Shown in pieces: positions 26,134-34,247 of a stretch of DNA of 64,000 bases. Numbering within the stretch: the first letter of the stretch is position 1; every line of letters begins with the position of its first letter. The notes beneath the pieces were generated by a model. That model saw only the letters and a list, made by a program, of their open reading frames with translations, did not search any database and was not told the DNA's origin. The stretch comes from Flavimobilis massiliensis (GTDB lineage: Bacteria; Actinomycetota; Actinomycetes; Actinomycetales; Cellulomonadaceae). The position numbers were made by a program, and so were the translations under genes. Location: positions 1,550,001 to 1,614,000 of the forward strand of contig NZ_LT964979.1 of assembly GCF_900240335.1 (NCBI RefSeq), written 5' to 3'.

Positions 26134-27008
26134 AAGAGACTCCCCAGGCTGTCGTTGCCGATGAACATTCCAGCGAAGATGAGGATCATCGAGCCTGGGA
26201 CGATGAGCGTCGTCACGACGAGCGAAACCTTCGTGCCAGCCTTCGCCGCCGCCTGACGAACCTCCTGGGCGCGCTCACGTCGGACGTCCTCCGCGATGTC
26301 CGTCACGGCCGTCCCGAGCGAGACCCCGAGCTCCTCCGCCTGGAGGAGTGCCGTGACGAACGCGCTCATCCCCGGAGACGCCACGCGGTCGCGCATCGCA
26401 ATGAGCGCGTTGCGCCGCGAAACCCCCATGCCCATCTCCTGGAGCGCGGTCCGCACCTCTTCGGCAATCGGACCGGCATGGAACGCAGCGACCCGCTCCA
26501 TCGACTGACGAAACCCGAGACCCGCCGCGATGGTCACCGCGAGAACGTCGAGAAAGTCCGGCAAGTCCCTGCTCACCTGAGTCCGACGCGCCTTCACCGT
26601 GGCGGCGAGCCACCAGGGCATCCAGGCCGCATGCACGAGGAGCACGAGCATGCCGATGAGCGGCTGATCCAGGACGAAGAGGACGACGAAGAAGACGAAG
26701 CCCATGACGACGAACCCGGTCTGTCGTCTGAGGTACATCAGCACCGTCAGCCCGTGGGGACGCCCGGCTGCGCGGATACGCTGGTCGAGCGACTTGAGGC
26801 GGTCAGGGCCGTAGAGCCTCAGCGTCATCCCGAGGAAGCGGCCACCGACCGCCTCCATGCGTGCGCCGAGGTCCTTGCGCTCGATCTCTGCCTCCCGCGA
26901 CTCAGGCAGGTCGATATCCTCGAGGCCGGTCGTCCGCAGCATGCGCACGCTCAGAACGCCGACGAGGAAAAGCGCCGCGGCCGCCGCCCCGTAGTAGACC
27001 GACTCCAT
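26130..27008 (-). CDS. tadC: TadC-type platform protein (T2SS F family)
   Basis: 292-residue integral membrane protein of the pilus assembly platform, which couples the TadA ATPase to pilin extraction. The GspF-type domain spans about residues 130-255 (SRDLPDFLDVLAVTIAAGLG), with transmembrane helices near residues 5-25, 95-140 and 265-290. Normal TadC length. One-base overlap with tadB upstream and 4-base overlap with the kinase downstream. Confidence 0.85.
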   Translation of the reverse strand: MESVYYGAAAAALFLVGVLSVRMLRTTGLEDIDLPESREAEIERKDLGARMEAVGGRFLGMTLRLYGPDRLKSLDQRIRAAGRPHGLTVLMYLRRQTGFVVMGFVFFVVLFVLDQPLIGMLVLLVHAAWMPWWLAATVKARRTQVSRDLPDFLDVLAVTIAAGLGFRQSMERVAAFHAGPIAEEVRTALQEMGMGVSRRNALIAMRDRVASPGMSAFVTALLQAEELGVSLGTAVTDIAEDVRRERAQEVRQAAAKAGTKVSLVVTTLIVPGSMILIFAGMFIGNDSLGSLF

Positions 27009-27931
27009 CAGAGGTCCACCTTCGTCAGACGCTGGATCGCCACGTAGCCGATCCCGAAGAGCACCGCGGCGACGGCGAGAGCCGCGACACCCATCGGGTG
27101 CGTCGTCATCTTGTCGAGCGCCCCCGGCGACATCGCGTTGAGGAGGAGCACCGAGCCCCCGCCCATCACCATGACGATGTAACCCGTGAACACCATGCCC
27201 GTGCTTGCCGTCTTTGCCTCGCGGGCGAGCTGACGGCGCTCGTCGAGCGTCGTCGCGATGTGACCGAGCGCCGTCGCGAGAGCGCCGCCAGCCCGCGCCT
27301 GGATGACGAGCGTCTGGACAAGCACCGCGAGTTCCTTCGACGGGAGCCGCTCGTTGAGGTGCGCGAGGGCCGAGTCGAGCGACCGCCCGACCGCGAGCTC
27401 CGAGCTCACCTGCCCGAGCTCGCTCGCCGCCGGGTCCTCGAGCTCACGTGCCGCGAGCTCGACCGAACGACGCATGCCGAGACCTGCCTGCGCACCGTTC
27501 GCTAGGAGGCGCGCAAGTTCAGGAAGCTGAGCGATGAAGCGCTCCGTGCGCGCACGCCGACGTCCCTCGAGCCACCGGTGCGCGCCGAGCGCGACGACGA
27601 CGACCGCAATGACCGCTGTCACGGTGCCGAAGAGCTCGTCGACCAGCACCAGGACGACCACCTCGACGGCGACCAGACCCAGCACCGTAGTGACCGAGGA
27701 CCACTGACCGAGGCCCGCGCCCGCGAGCAGCGCGGCAACCTTGCGCCCCGTCGCGGTCTTCTCGAACGCCGCGTCGAGATGCGACGCGCGGCTCTCCCGC
27801 CACCGCGGCGCGGCATCGGCCGCGACGAGGATCTCGCGCCGCTGCTCGCGCGCGCCCCACACCTGCAGGAGCGCGACGATGCCGAGGCTCAACGTCGCGA
27901 AGAGGAGGACCGCGATCTGGATCGGCGTCAC
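27008..27931 (-). CDS. tadB: TadB-type platform protein (T2SS F family)
   Basis: 307-residue inner membrane platform protein. An N-terminal helix (residues 3-24), a central helix pair near 85-115, the GspF domain with QLPELARLLANGAQAGLGM, and C-terminal helices near 240-300. GTG start forming GTGA overlap with tadA. Pairs with TadC to make the heterodimeric platform of the Tad machine. Confidence 0.85.
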   Translation of the reverse strand: MTPIQIAVLLFATLSLGIVALLQVWGAREQRREILVAADAAPRWRESRASHLDAAFEKTATGRKVAALLAGAGLGQWSSVTTVLGLVAVEVVVLVLVDELFGTVTAVIAVVVVALGAHRWLEGRRRARTERFIAQLPELARLLANGAQAGLGMRRSVELAARELEDPAASELGQVSSELAVGRSLDSALAHLNERLPSKELAVLVQTLVIQARAGGALATALGHIATTLDERRQLAREAKTASTGMVFTGYIVMVMGGGSVLLLNAMSPGALDKMTTHPMGVAALAVAAVLFGIGYVAIQRLTKVDL

Positions 27932-29223
27932 GCGGCACCGTCCACGACGACCGGCGCGGTCTCGCCCGCGGCGAAGAGCCGCTCGGCGATCGCTGGAGTC
28001 AACGGGTGACGGCGGAAGCGCCCTGTGATCCGACGCTCGGGACCGATGGGGTCCTGGACGAACGTCATGAGAGGCACCGTCGCGTAGTCCTCACGACGCG
28101 TCGAGACGACCGCCGCGATCTCACCCACGCGCCGCGAGCCGTCGAGTCCGCGGGAGAGGTGCACGACGACGTCGACCGCGCCGTTGATCTGGTCACGGAT
28201 CGTCGTCACGGGAAGCTCGAGCTCGCTCATCGTCGCGAGCGTCTCGAGCCTGCTCAGCGCGTCGAGCGCACCGTTCGCATGCACCGTCGCGAGCGACCCC
28301 TCGTGACCGGTGTTCATCGCCTGAAGCATGTCCATCGTCTCGCCGCCTCGTACCTCGCCGACGACGATCCGGTCGGGACGCATGCGCAGCGCGTTGCGCA
28401 CGAGGTCGCGGATCGAGACCTCGCCCTTGCCCTCGACGTTCGCCGGACGCGACTCGAGACGCACGACGTGCTCCTGCTGGAGCGAAAGCTCGGCTGCGTC
28501 CTCGATCGTCACGATGCGCTCATGCGCGGGCAGCAGACCAGACAGGGCGTTGAGGAACGTCGTCTTGCCCGTGCCCGTACCACCGGAGACGACGATGTTG
28601 AGACGCGCACGCACGAACGCCCCAAGCAGGAGCGCCGACTCTTCGTCGAGCGCCCCCATGCCGACGAGCTGGCCCAGCCGGAACGGCTTCGGGAAGCGAC
28701 GGATCGTCAGGGTGGGACCGTCGAGAGCGAGCGGCGGCAGGATGACGTTGACGCGCTCGCCCGTGGGCAGTCGCGCGTCGACCATCGGGGACGACTCGTC
28801 GACACGACGGTTGACGGTCGAGACGATGCGGTCGATCGCCTGCATGAGGTGCTCACTCGACGCGAACGTCACCGGGTGGCGCTCAAGACGGCCTCGGCGC
28901 TCGACGAAGACGTCGTCAGGGCCGTTGACCATGATCTCGGTGATCGACTCATCCGCGAGGAGCGGCTCGAGCACCCCGAGCCCCAGCGCCTCGTCGACGA
29001 CGCGCTGGATGAGCGACGACCGCTCCCGCTGGGCAAGCACCGGCCCGTCGATCGAGATGAGCGTCGAGAGCACACGCTCGAGGCGAGCGCGTCGCTGCGT
29101 CGCGTTGAGCCGCGCAAGGTCGTCGAGGTCCACCTCCTCGAGCAGCCGCTCGCGGTACTGCGAGACGACGTCGATCTCAGTGCGCTTGCGCTCGTCCTGC
29201 TGGACGCGATCCAGGAGCCCCAT
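27928..29223 (-). CDS. tadA: TadA/CpaF pilus assembly ATPase
   Basis: 431-residue type II/IV secretion ATPase that powers Flp pilus assembly. N-terminal domain with EIMVNGPDDVFVERRGRL (about residues 96-113), Walker A SGGTGTGKTTFLNALSG (residues 213-229), Asp box and Walker B region RMRPDRIVVGEVRGGETMD, and His box TGHEGSLATVHANGA. All catalytic motifs are intact. The ATG at 29221-29223 follows the tadE stop by 2 bases; the longer frame upstream overlaps tadE and is rejected. Confidence 0.93.
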   Translation of the reverse strand: MGLLDRVQQDERKRTEIDVVSQYRERLLEEVDLDDLARLNATQRRARLERVLSTLISIDGPVLAQRERSSLIQRVVDEALGLGVLEPLLADESITEIMVNGPDDVFVERRGRLERHPVTFASSEHLMQAIDRIVSTVNRRVDESSPMVDARLPTGERVNVILPPLALDGPTLTIRRFPKPFRLGQLVGMGALDEESALLLGAFVRARLNIVVSGGTGTGKTTFLNALSGLLPAHERIVTIEDAAELSLQQEHVVRLESRPANVEGKGEVSIRDLVRNALRMRPDRIVVGEVRGGETMDMLQAMNTGHEGSLATVHANGALDALSRLETLATMSELELPVTTIRDQINGAVDVVVHLSRGLDGSRRVGEIAAVVSTRREDYATVPLMTFVQDPIGPERRITGRFRRHPLTPAIAERLFAAGETAPVVVDGAA

Positions 29224-29225
29224 CG

Positions 29226-29609
29226 TCAGGACCTCGGCATGACGGCGTCGCGCGACACCGTGAACGACTGGTTGGTGAAGCCCGGCACAAGGATCGGCAC
29301 ACGGAGCTCGACCTCGACGCGCGCGTCGGCGCTCGTGGGGAACCGGACGTCCTCGAGCGTCGCCCACGACGGAAGGTCGTCGTGGACCTGCTGGGCGACC
29401 GACGCGGAACCTTGCCCGACCGCGTACGAGCGCGCCGCGTCACGGGCGAGCTTCTGCGACGTCGACACCGACTGCGCGAGGAAGACGCCCTGCACGCAGA
29501 CGAACGTCACGAGCGTGAGGACGAAGAAGAAACCGATCGACTCGACCGCGACCGAGCCTCGGTCGTCGCGCGCGCCGCGTCGCAGGGCACGGCTCAACGC
29601 CCGGCTCAC
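29226..29609 (-). CDS. tadE: TadE-like minor pseudopilin
   Basis: 127-residue pseudopilin: basic N-terminus, DDRGSVAVESIG cleavage-type region and a single hydrophobic helix (about residues 26-45), then a polar external domain ending SRDAVMPRS. The Glu after the glycine matches prepilin-type processing sites. GTG start overlapping the upstream fusion gene by 4 bases. It closely resembles the C-terminal part of that fusion protein in plan, so two TadE modules are consecutive. Confidence 0.82.
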   Translation of the reverse strand: MSRALSRALRRGARDDRGSVAVESIGFFFVLTLVTFVCVQGVFLAQSVSTSQKLARDAARSYAVGQGSASVAQQVHDDLPSWATLEDVRFPTSADARVEVELRVPILVPGFTNQSFTVSRDAVMPRS

Positions 29610-31165
29610 GACTCGACCTCCGTGTAGACCTGCTCCGTCACCGTCGACCGCAGGGAGAATCCCGGCACGATCCGCGGCGTCGGGACGTCGACCGTCACCT
29701 CACGGGCGAGCGCGTCGAACGTTACCTTCGCGTCCGAGCGCCACGGCCCCGCGAGACGGTCCAACGCGTCCTCCCGCGCCCGCTGCTGGACGGCCACCGA
29801 GTAGTCGCCCACACCGACCGTGCGTGCGGCCTCTTGCGCCGCCGTCCGCGCCATGAGGAAGCCGGAGCCCCAGAGGATGAGCTGGAAGCACAGGAGCGCC
29901 ACCCCGAGCAGCAGCGCGAACATGCCGACGAGCTCGACCGACGCCTGTCCGGCGTCCGCCGTCACCGCCCGCCTGCCGCGACGCCGGTTCTGCTGCTCTG
30001 CGATGAGCTCCGTCACCTCGTCGGTCTCGTCCGCACGGTGCGCGAGTACCTTCGCCGCGAGCCGCGCGACCGCGTCCCCCACGACGGTGCGGGTCCGCAC
30101 GACGCTCGCCGTGTTCATCGCGGTCTCGAAGACCGGGCCGCCCTCGGGGATCGTCGCGGTCACCGGGAGCTCGACGATCCGCGCGGCGAGCTCGTCCGTC
30201 ACCTCGTTGCGCCGCGAACGGCGGTTGAGCACGAGGTGGACCTGGGCCCCGCCCCGGATCGAGAGTCGCTCCCAGAGGCTCAGCCGCCGCCGGGCCGCAC
30301 GCAGCGCCGGGACGTCGGGCGTCGCGAGGAGGATGACCTCGTCCGCCTGCTCGACGACCGTCGCCGTGCCGTCGTCCATGTGCGTGCCCACGTCGATGAC
30401 CGAGAGGTCGAACTGGAACCGGAGCGCGTCGACGATCGCGCGTGCGGCGCGCTCCGTCATCATCTCCGACTGCTCACCCTCCGCGGGTGCCGAGAGCAGG
30501 CGCAGACCGCCATCCACGTCGTACGTCGTCTCACGCAGGAGTCTGCCCGAGAGCTCGTCCGCGACGTGCGTAAGGTCCGCAAGCGAGCGCCGCGTATGCA
30601 CGCCCAGGTAGGAGGCAAGATCCCCGTGCTGCAGGTCGAAGTCGACGATCGCGACCGAGTCCGTCGAGGTCGCCGCCTGCGCGAGGAGCAGCGCGACCGA
30701 ACTCGTCCCGACCCCGCCCTTGCCGCCTGCGACGACAACGACCCTGCCGGCACGCCCCGCCGGGGCGTCGAGCGACACCGCGCCCCGCGCGGCGGCGGAC
30801 CACGCCGCGGCCGAGCGGAGGCGCGAGGCGATGTCGTCAAGCGAGGACGTCGGGCCGACGACCGAACGCGCCCCGGCCTCGACGGCCGTCTGGAACTGCT
30901 GGGCGTCGGGCTCGGGCGTGTACATGACGATCGCAAGCAGCGGGTGGCCGGCCGCAAGGGTCCTCGCGTGCGCCAGACCGTGCCCACCGTCGATCGCCAC
31001 GTCGACGAGCGCGACATCGATGAGAGCACCGCGCTCGAGGAGATCCGCGACGGCCTCGACCGAACCGACGACCTGGAGGAGATCGAGACCCTCGACCTCC
31101 GACAGCGCTGACCGAACATGCTCGATCGTCACGCTCGACGCCGAGACAAGCATCACTGAGCTCAC
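29606..31165 (-). CDS. CpaE/TadZ-type ATPase fused to a TadE pseudopilin
   Basis: 519 residues with two modules. Residues 1-130 form a receiver-like domain, 135-390 a MinD/ParA-type ATPase with deviant Walker A GGKGGVGTSS (147-156) and DFDLQHGDLASYLG. CpaE/TadZ localises the Tad machine. Residues 395-519 are a TadE module: DAGQASVELVG, a hydrophobic helix MFALLLGVALLCFQLILWG and an outside domain. The frame is continuous with no stop between. The predicted topology is ATPase inside, TadE domain outside. A peptidase cut after the glycine would release the two parts. GTG start overlaps cpaB. Confidence 0.85.
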   Translation of the reverse strand: MSSVMLVSASSVTIEHVRSALSEVEGLDLLQVVGSVEAVADLLERGALIDVALVDVAIDGGHGLAHARTLAAGHPLLAIVMYTPEPDAQQFQTAVEAGARSVVGPTSSLDDIASRLRSAAAWSAAARGAVSLDAPAGRAGRVVVVAGGKGGVGTSSVALLLAQAATSTDSVAIVDFDLQHGDLASYLGVHTRRSLADLTHVADELSGRLLRETTYDVDGGLRLLSAPAEGEQSEMMTERAARAIVDALRFQFDLSVIDVGTHMDDGTATVVEQADEVILLATPDVPALRAARRRLSLWERLSIRGGAQVHLVLNRRSRRNEVTDELAARIVELPVTATIPEGGPVFETAMNTASVVRTRTVVGDAVARLAAKVLAHRADETDEVTELIAEQQNRRRGRRAVTADAGQASVELVGMFALLLGVALLCFQLILWGSGFLMARTAAQEAARTVGVGDYSVAVQQRAREDALDRLAGPWRSDAKVTFDALAREVTVDVPTPRIVPGFSLRSTVTEQVYTEVES

Positions 31166-31872
31166 GGCTGTGCCTCCCCCTTGTAGACCAGACCCGAGGG
31201 CGGCAGCACCTCAGAGTCGCCGGCGCCGCGCAGCGCGAGCCGAAGCTTGACCGAGAAACTCTCGACGTAGGCCAGACGGAGCGCCTCCTCAGCCGGGAGA
31301 GCGAACGTCACAGGGACGCCGCTCGTCGACTCGAAGTTGCCCTGCGCGTCCGCGCCCTCTGTCGCCCGGGGCAGGCCCACCTCGAGCACGAGCGCGTTCG
31401 AGACCCACACCTGCGCGCTCTGCGGCACGCCCGACTCCTTGTCGCCCTGCGCCGTCGCAATGATGTCGACACGGTCGCCGGAACGTACCTTTCCCGCGAC
31501 ACCGGTCTCCGCGTCGACGATGATCGCGACCTCCCGATATCCGGGCTGGATACCCGGCCGCGGCACGAGCATGCCCTGCTGGACGACCGAGCCGGCGGCA
31601 TAGTCCGTCGCTGCGACGAGCCCGACGACGTCGGCCACCGACCGCACCGTCGTCTGCGAAACCCACCGCTCCGGAACCTCGACGGTCTCGAGCATCTCCG
31701 GGGTGATCGGGGTGTATGCAGGGACGTCGCCCTTGAGCCGGACCGCCGACGTCAACGGGCCGACCTTCGACGTCACGTCCCCGACGTACGAGAGGACCGC
31801 GAAGAACACGACGAGCGCTCCGACGACGGTGAGCGAGAGGAAGACTGCCCCTCGGCGCTGACGCGGGTTCAC
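31162..31872 (-). CDS. cpaB: CpaB/RcpC-like Flp pilus assembly protein (SAF domain)
   Basis: 236-residue protein with one N-terminal transmembrane helix (about residues 8-30), a SAF-like domain near residues 50-115 (AYTPITPEMLETVEVPE, TDYAAGSVVQQGML) and a RcpC-like domain (VRSGDRVDIIATAQGD). Family members are periplasm-facing or external assembly factors. The GTG at 31870-31872 overlaps the upstream stop; the longer frame is rejected. Second gene of the Tad operon. Confidence 0.82.
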   Translation of the reverse strand: MNPRQRRGAVFLSLTVVGALVVFFAVLSYVGDVTSKVGPLTSAVRLKGDVPAYTPITPEMLETVEVPERWVSQTTVRSVADVVGLVAATDYAAGSVVQQGMLVPRPGIQPGYREVAIIVDAETGVAGKVRSGDRVDIIATAQGDKESGVPQSAQVWVSNALVLEVGLPRATEGADAQGNFESTSGVPVTFALPAEEALRLAYVESFSVKLRLALRGAGDSEVLPPSGLVYKGEAQP

Positions 31873-32654
31873 TGGATCCCTCCGATGGTCTGAACAGCAA
31901 GGTCGTCCCGCACGAGCAGCGGGACCTGGCAGAAGATGCAACGTTCGCCCCACGCGATGCGTCCGCAGACGGCGCACGTCGAGTAGTAGGCGTACGACGA
32001 CGGCTGCAACGCGTGGTGCACGACGTCCTCGACCTGGCGCGTGAGCACCGTGGCCTCGGTCCAGCGCCGGGCACGCCAGCCATCGGAGCCGAGGTCGAGG
32101 TCGTAGCGGTATGCGCCGCCCGCCGTGAGATCGATCCGTGAATCTGGGCGAGTCGCGGGCGCCGAGCTCGCGGTGAGGACGATGACGCCCTGAGGAGCGA
32201 CGAGCTCCTTCGTCGGCTCGACGACGCCCGAGACCGGATCAACGACGAAGCGCGCACCCGGGAAGGCGCCACGCAGACGCTGGCTGAACGTGGGCACCGG
32301 GGTCCCCGGCTCGCCGAGCCGGCTGAGAACCACCCGTGTCCACATCGTCGACGACAGGATTGACGCGACAACCCCGCCGAGCCCCAGGCACTCCTGCGGC
32401 AGGAGCCGCACCGCCCCGATCGACGCGAAGAATGCCGTCGCTGTCGACGGCACGTGGAGGAGCCCTACCGATCTCTCGCCACACGCGAGCCGGGCCGCGC
32501 GCGCGAGCGCCTCACCCCGCTCCGTGTGCGAGACGAGCACGGAGTCCACCCCTGGACGGACCGCCCTCAGATGAGCGACAAGCCCCTCGAGATCCGTCGC
32601 GCACGCGGTCCCGTCAGGGACCCTCGACGCATCCGTCACGGCGACGATCGGCAT
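31869..32654 (-). CDS. Unknown protein with C-terminal zinc ribbon, first gene of the Tad operon
   Basis: 261 residues, not recognised as a known family. The N-terminal two thirds look like a soluble alpha/beta domain (VDSVLVSHTERGEALARAAR). Near the C-terminus CAVCGRIAWGERCIFC (about residues 228-243) forms a probable four-cysteine zinc site. No signal peptide or membrane helix. The ATG follows GGAGGGGGAG. Position and coupling to cpaB suggest a pilus-assembly or regulatory role, but function is unknown. Confidence 0.7.
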   Translation of the reverse strand: MPIVAVTDASRVPDGTACATDLEGLVAHLRAVRPGVDSVLVSHTERGEALARAARLACGERSVGLLHVPSTATAFFASIGAVRLLPQECLGLGGVVASILSSTMWTRVVLSRLGEPGTPVPTFSQRLRGAFPGARFVVDPVSGVVEPTKELVAPQGVIVLTASSAPATRPDSRIDLTAGGAYRYDLDLGSDGWRARRWTEATVLTRQVEDVVHHALQPSSYAYYSTCAVCGRIAWGERCIFCQVPLLVRDDLAVQTIGGIQ

Positions 32655-32815
32655 CGACGCTCCCCCTCCACATTTCTGGCGCTACCCCCTCGGCGGCCAC
32701 GGGCCATCATGCTATGGACGCCCTAGGCTCGCTACCGGAGCAACGCATGTCACCCGCCCGCCCCCTGACGCTATGGGTCCGCGCCGCCCCCCACCGTCCG
32801 GCCAGGACCCAGGCA

Positions 32816-32887
32816 GGGCCCAGCGAGGGCACACACCTCGGCCCACCCTGGGCCCACGGTCCCAGGGCGGGCCTCCCGGCTGGGCCC
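32816..32887. promoter_or_regulatory. Three GGGCCC palindromes between the divergent Tad-region genes
   Basis: GGGCCC occurs at 32816, 32850 and 32882, spacings of 34 and 32 bp (about three helical turns). The stretch is very rich in GGGC/GCCC repeats and could form hairpins. It lies in the 288-bp divergent spacer between the Tad operon and the plus-strand membrane-protein gene. A related tighter cluster lies at 34120-34147. Operator function is inferred. Confidence 0.4.
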
Positions 32888-32942
32888 TGGCCGGGTCCGC
32901 CTCGACCCGCGCGGTCGACCGGACGCCGCTAGGTTGGGCGTC

Positions 32943-33440
32943 ATGGATCCCAAGTACTTCCCCGCGCGCAGGATCGCGTGGGGCTGCGTCGCGTTCTTCG
33001 TCGTCCTCGAAGCCGTCGTCAAGACGATCGTCGACTTCTTCGTCACGCCGGCAGTGAGCGACATCACGCGCTCCCTCGACGTCGCGATCGCGCTCGGGAT
33101 CACGCTCATCGGCACAGCGTTCCGCGCGTCGTTCATCGGATGGGTCGTCGCGCGTCGCTTCGCCGAACGGCGCGGGTACCACGAACGCTCCGAGCTGTGG
33201 CCGACGCTGCTGCTCGGCTCTCTCGGCGGGATCCTCCTCAACTACGTCGGGGGCCCTCTCGTCTCCGTCGCCACCGGCATGCTGGGCTGGGACCACGTCC
33301 TCCAGATGGGCTGGCTCATCGGCACCGAGGCTGCGACCTTCGCAGCCTTCGCCCTCATCCCAATCGCCCTCATGCCTGCCCAGGCAGTGGCCGGAAGGCG
33401 CGAGACACCGCGCGTGCCCGGCTCGCTCGGCCGCGGCTGA
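32943..33440 (+). CDS. Unknown small membrane protein
   Basis: 165 residues with about four predicted hydrophobic segments (near residues 10-30, 45-70, 88-105 and 120-150) and charged loops; no family recognised. The ATG at 32943 is preferred over a TTG nine bases earlier. TAGGTT at about 32930-32935, eight bases before the ATG, resembles a -10 box and suggests a leaderless or near-leaderless mRNA. Divergent from the Tad operon and followed by a lipoprotein gene. Confidence 0.65.
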   Translation: MDPKYFPARRIAWGCVAFFVVLEAVVKTIVDFFVTPAVSDITRSLDVAIALGITLIGTAFRASFIGWVVARRFAERRGYHERSELWPTLLLGSLGGILLNYVGGPLVSVATGMLGWDHVLQMGWLIGTEAATFAAFALIPIALMPAQAVAGRRETPRVPGSLGRG

Positions 33441-33477
33441 GCCGCCCCACGCCCTCGTCCCCGACCCGGAGAAGCCA

Positions 33478-34092
33478 ATGACACGCAGCACGCGTCACCT
33501 CACCCTCGCCCTCGCGGGCGTCCTCGCTCTCGCTCTCGCGGCATGCGGCGGAAGCGGCTCGAACTCCGAGGCCGACGCCGTCGCCTCCGCGACGAAGATC
33601 GTCGTGCCGCCCCTCTCGTCCGTCGACGGCGGGAGCACGCACACGATCGGCAAGATCACCTACCAGCTCCCGGCCGGGTACGACGTCGCGGAGAGCAGCC
33701 TCGGCGACGGTGCGACCCTCCACACCATCACGCGCACCGGTGAGGCGACCCCCGCCGTGACCGTGGCCGTCGAGGAGCGCTCGACCTCCGACCACGACCT
33801 CGCGGGGCTCATCGTCATGACGCGGCTGCGCTACCTGGACCCGAAGGACACCACGCGCGAGATCACCGTCGTCCCGGACGTCGAGTGGTCTTCCGTCGAG
33901 GGCGCCGCCGCGTTCTACGGCTCAGGCACGTCGACGAGCACCGACGGAACGACGTCGCTGCGGGAGTTCGCCGCCGTCGCGGGCCGCGACAAGAGCTCGA
34001 CGACCCGCGTCCTCGTCTCGCTCAACAGCGACCCTGGCAAGCTCACCGAGTCGGCGGGCTTTACCGTGCTGCGTACGCTCCGCATCGACTGA
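33478..34092 (+). CDS. Predicted lipoprotein, LpqN-like
   Basis: 204 residues. A signal peptide MTRSTRHLTLALAGVLALAL ends in lipobox LAAC (about residue 23). The mature domain starts near residue 50 with THTIGKITYQLPAGYDVAES and resembles actinobacterial LpqN/PsbP-fold lipoproteins in pattern and size, but no catalytic residues are known. It precedes the pilin-leader surface protein gene and may be an accessory envelope component. Confidence 0.7.
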   Translation: MTRSTRHLTLALAGVLALALAACGGSGSNSEADAVASATKIVVPPLSSVDGGSTHTIGKITYQLPAGYDVAESSLGDGATLHTITRTGEATPAVTVAVEERSTSDHDLAGLIVMTRLRYLDPKDTTREITVVPDVEWSSVEGAAAFYGSGTSTSTDGTTSLREFAAVAGRDKSSTTRVLVSLNSDPGKLTESAGFTVLRTLRID

Positions 34093-34119
34093 GGCCGACC
34101 CGAGCCAGGCCCGATGTCT

Positions 34120-34147
34120 GGGCCCTCCCTGGGCCCAGAACGGGCCC
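34120..34147. promoter_or_regulatory. GGGCCC triple array with exact 11-bp period
   Basis: Three GGGCCC palindromes begin at 34120, 34131 and 34142, exactly 11 bp apart, so they lie on one face of the helix. Two are extended as CTGGGCCC. The array is 100 bp upstream of the start of the pilin-leader surface protein and resembles a cooperative operator. Three sites with one period is much less likely by chance than a single site, even at this GC content. Confidence 0.5.
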
Positions 34148-34247
34148 CACAGCCGGCGCGCACGGCGGCCGCCGCACCTACCGTCATACCAAGATGACCG
34201 GAGGACTCCGGCTGCGCCACAATCAGCACGATCACAAGGGGACCACC

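Noticed and set aside
19651..32654. Tad locus as a mobile island with att sites or integrase
   Set aside because: No integrase, transposase, direct repeats at the borders or clear composition change was seen; tRNA genes are not at the edges.
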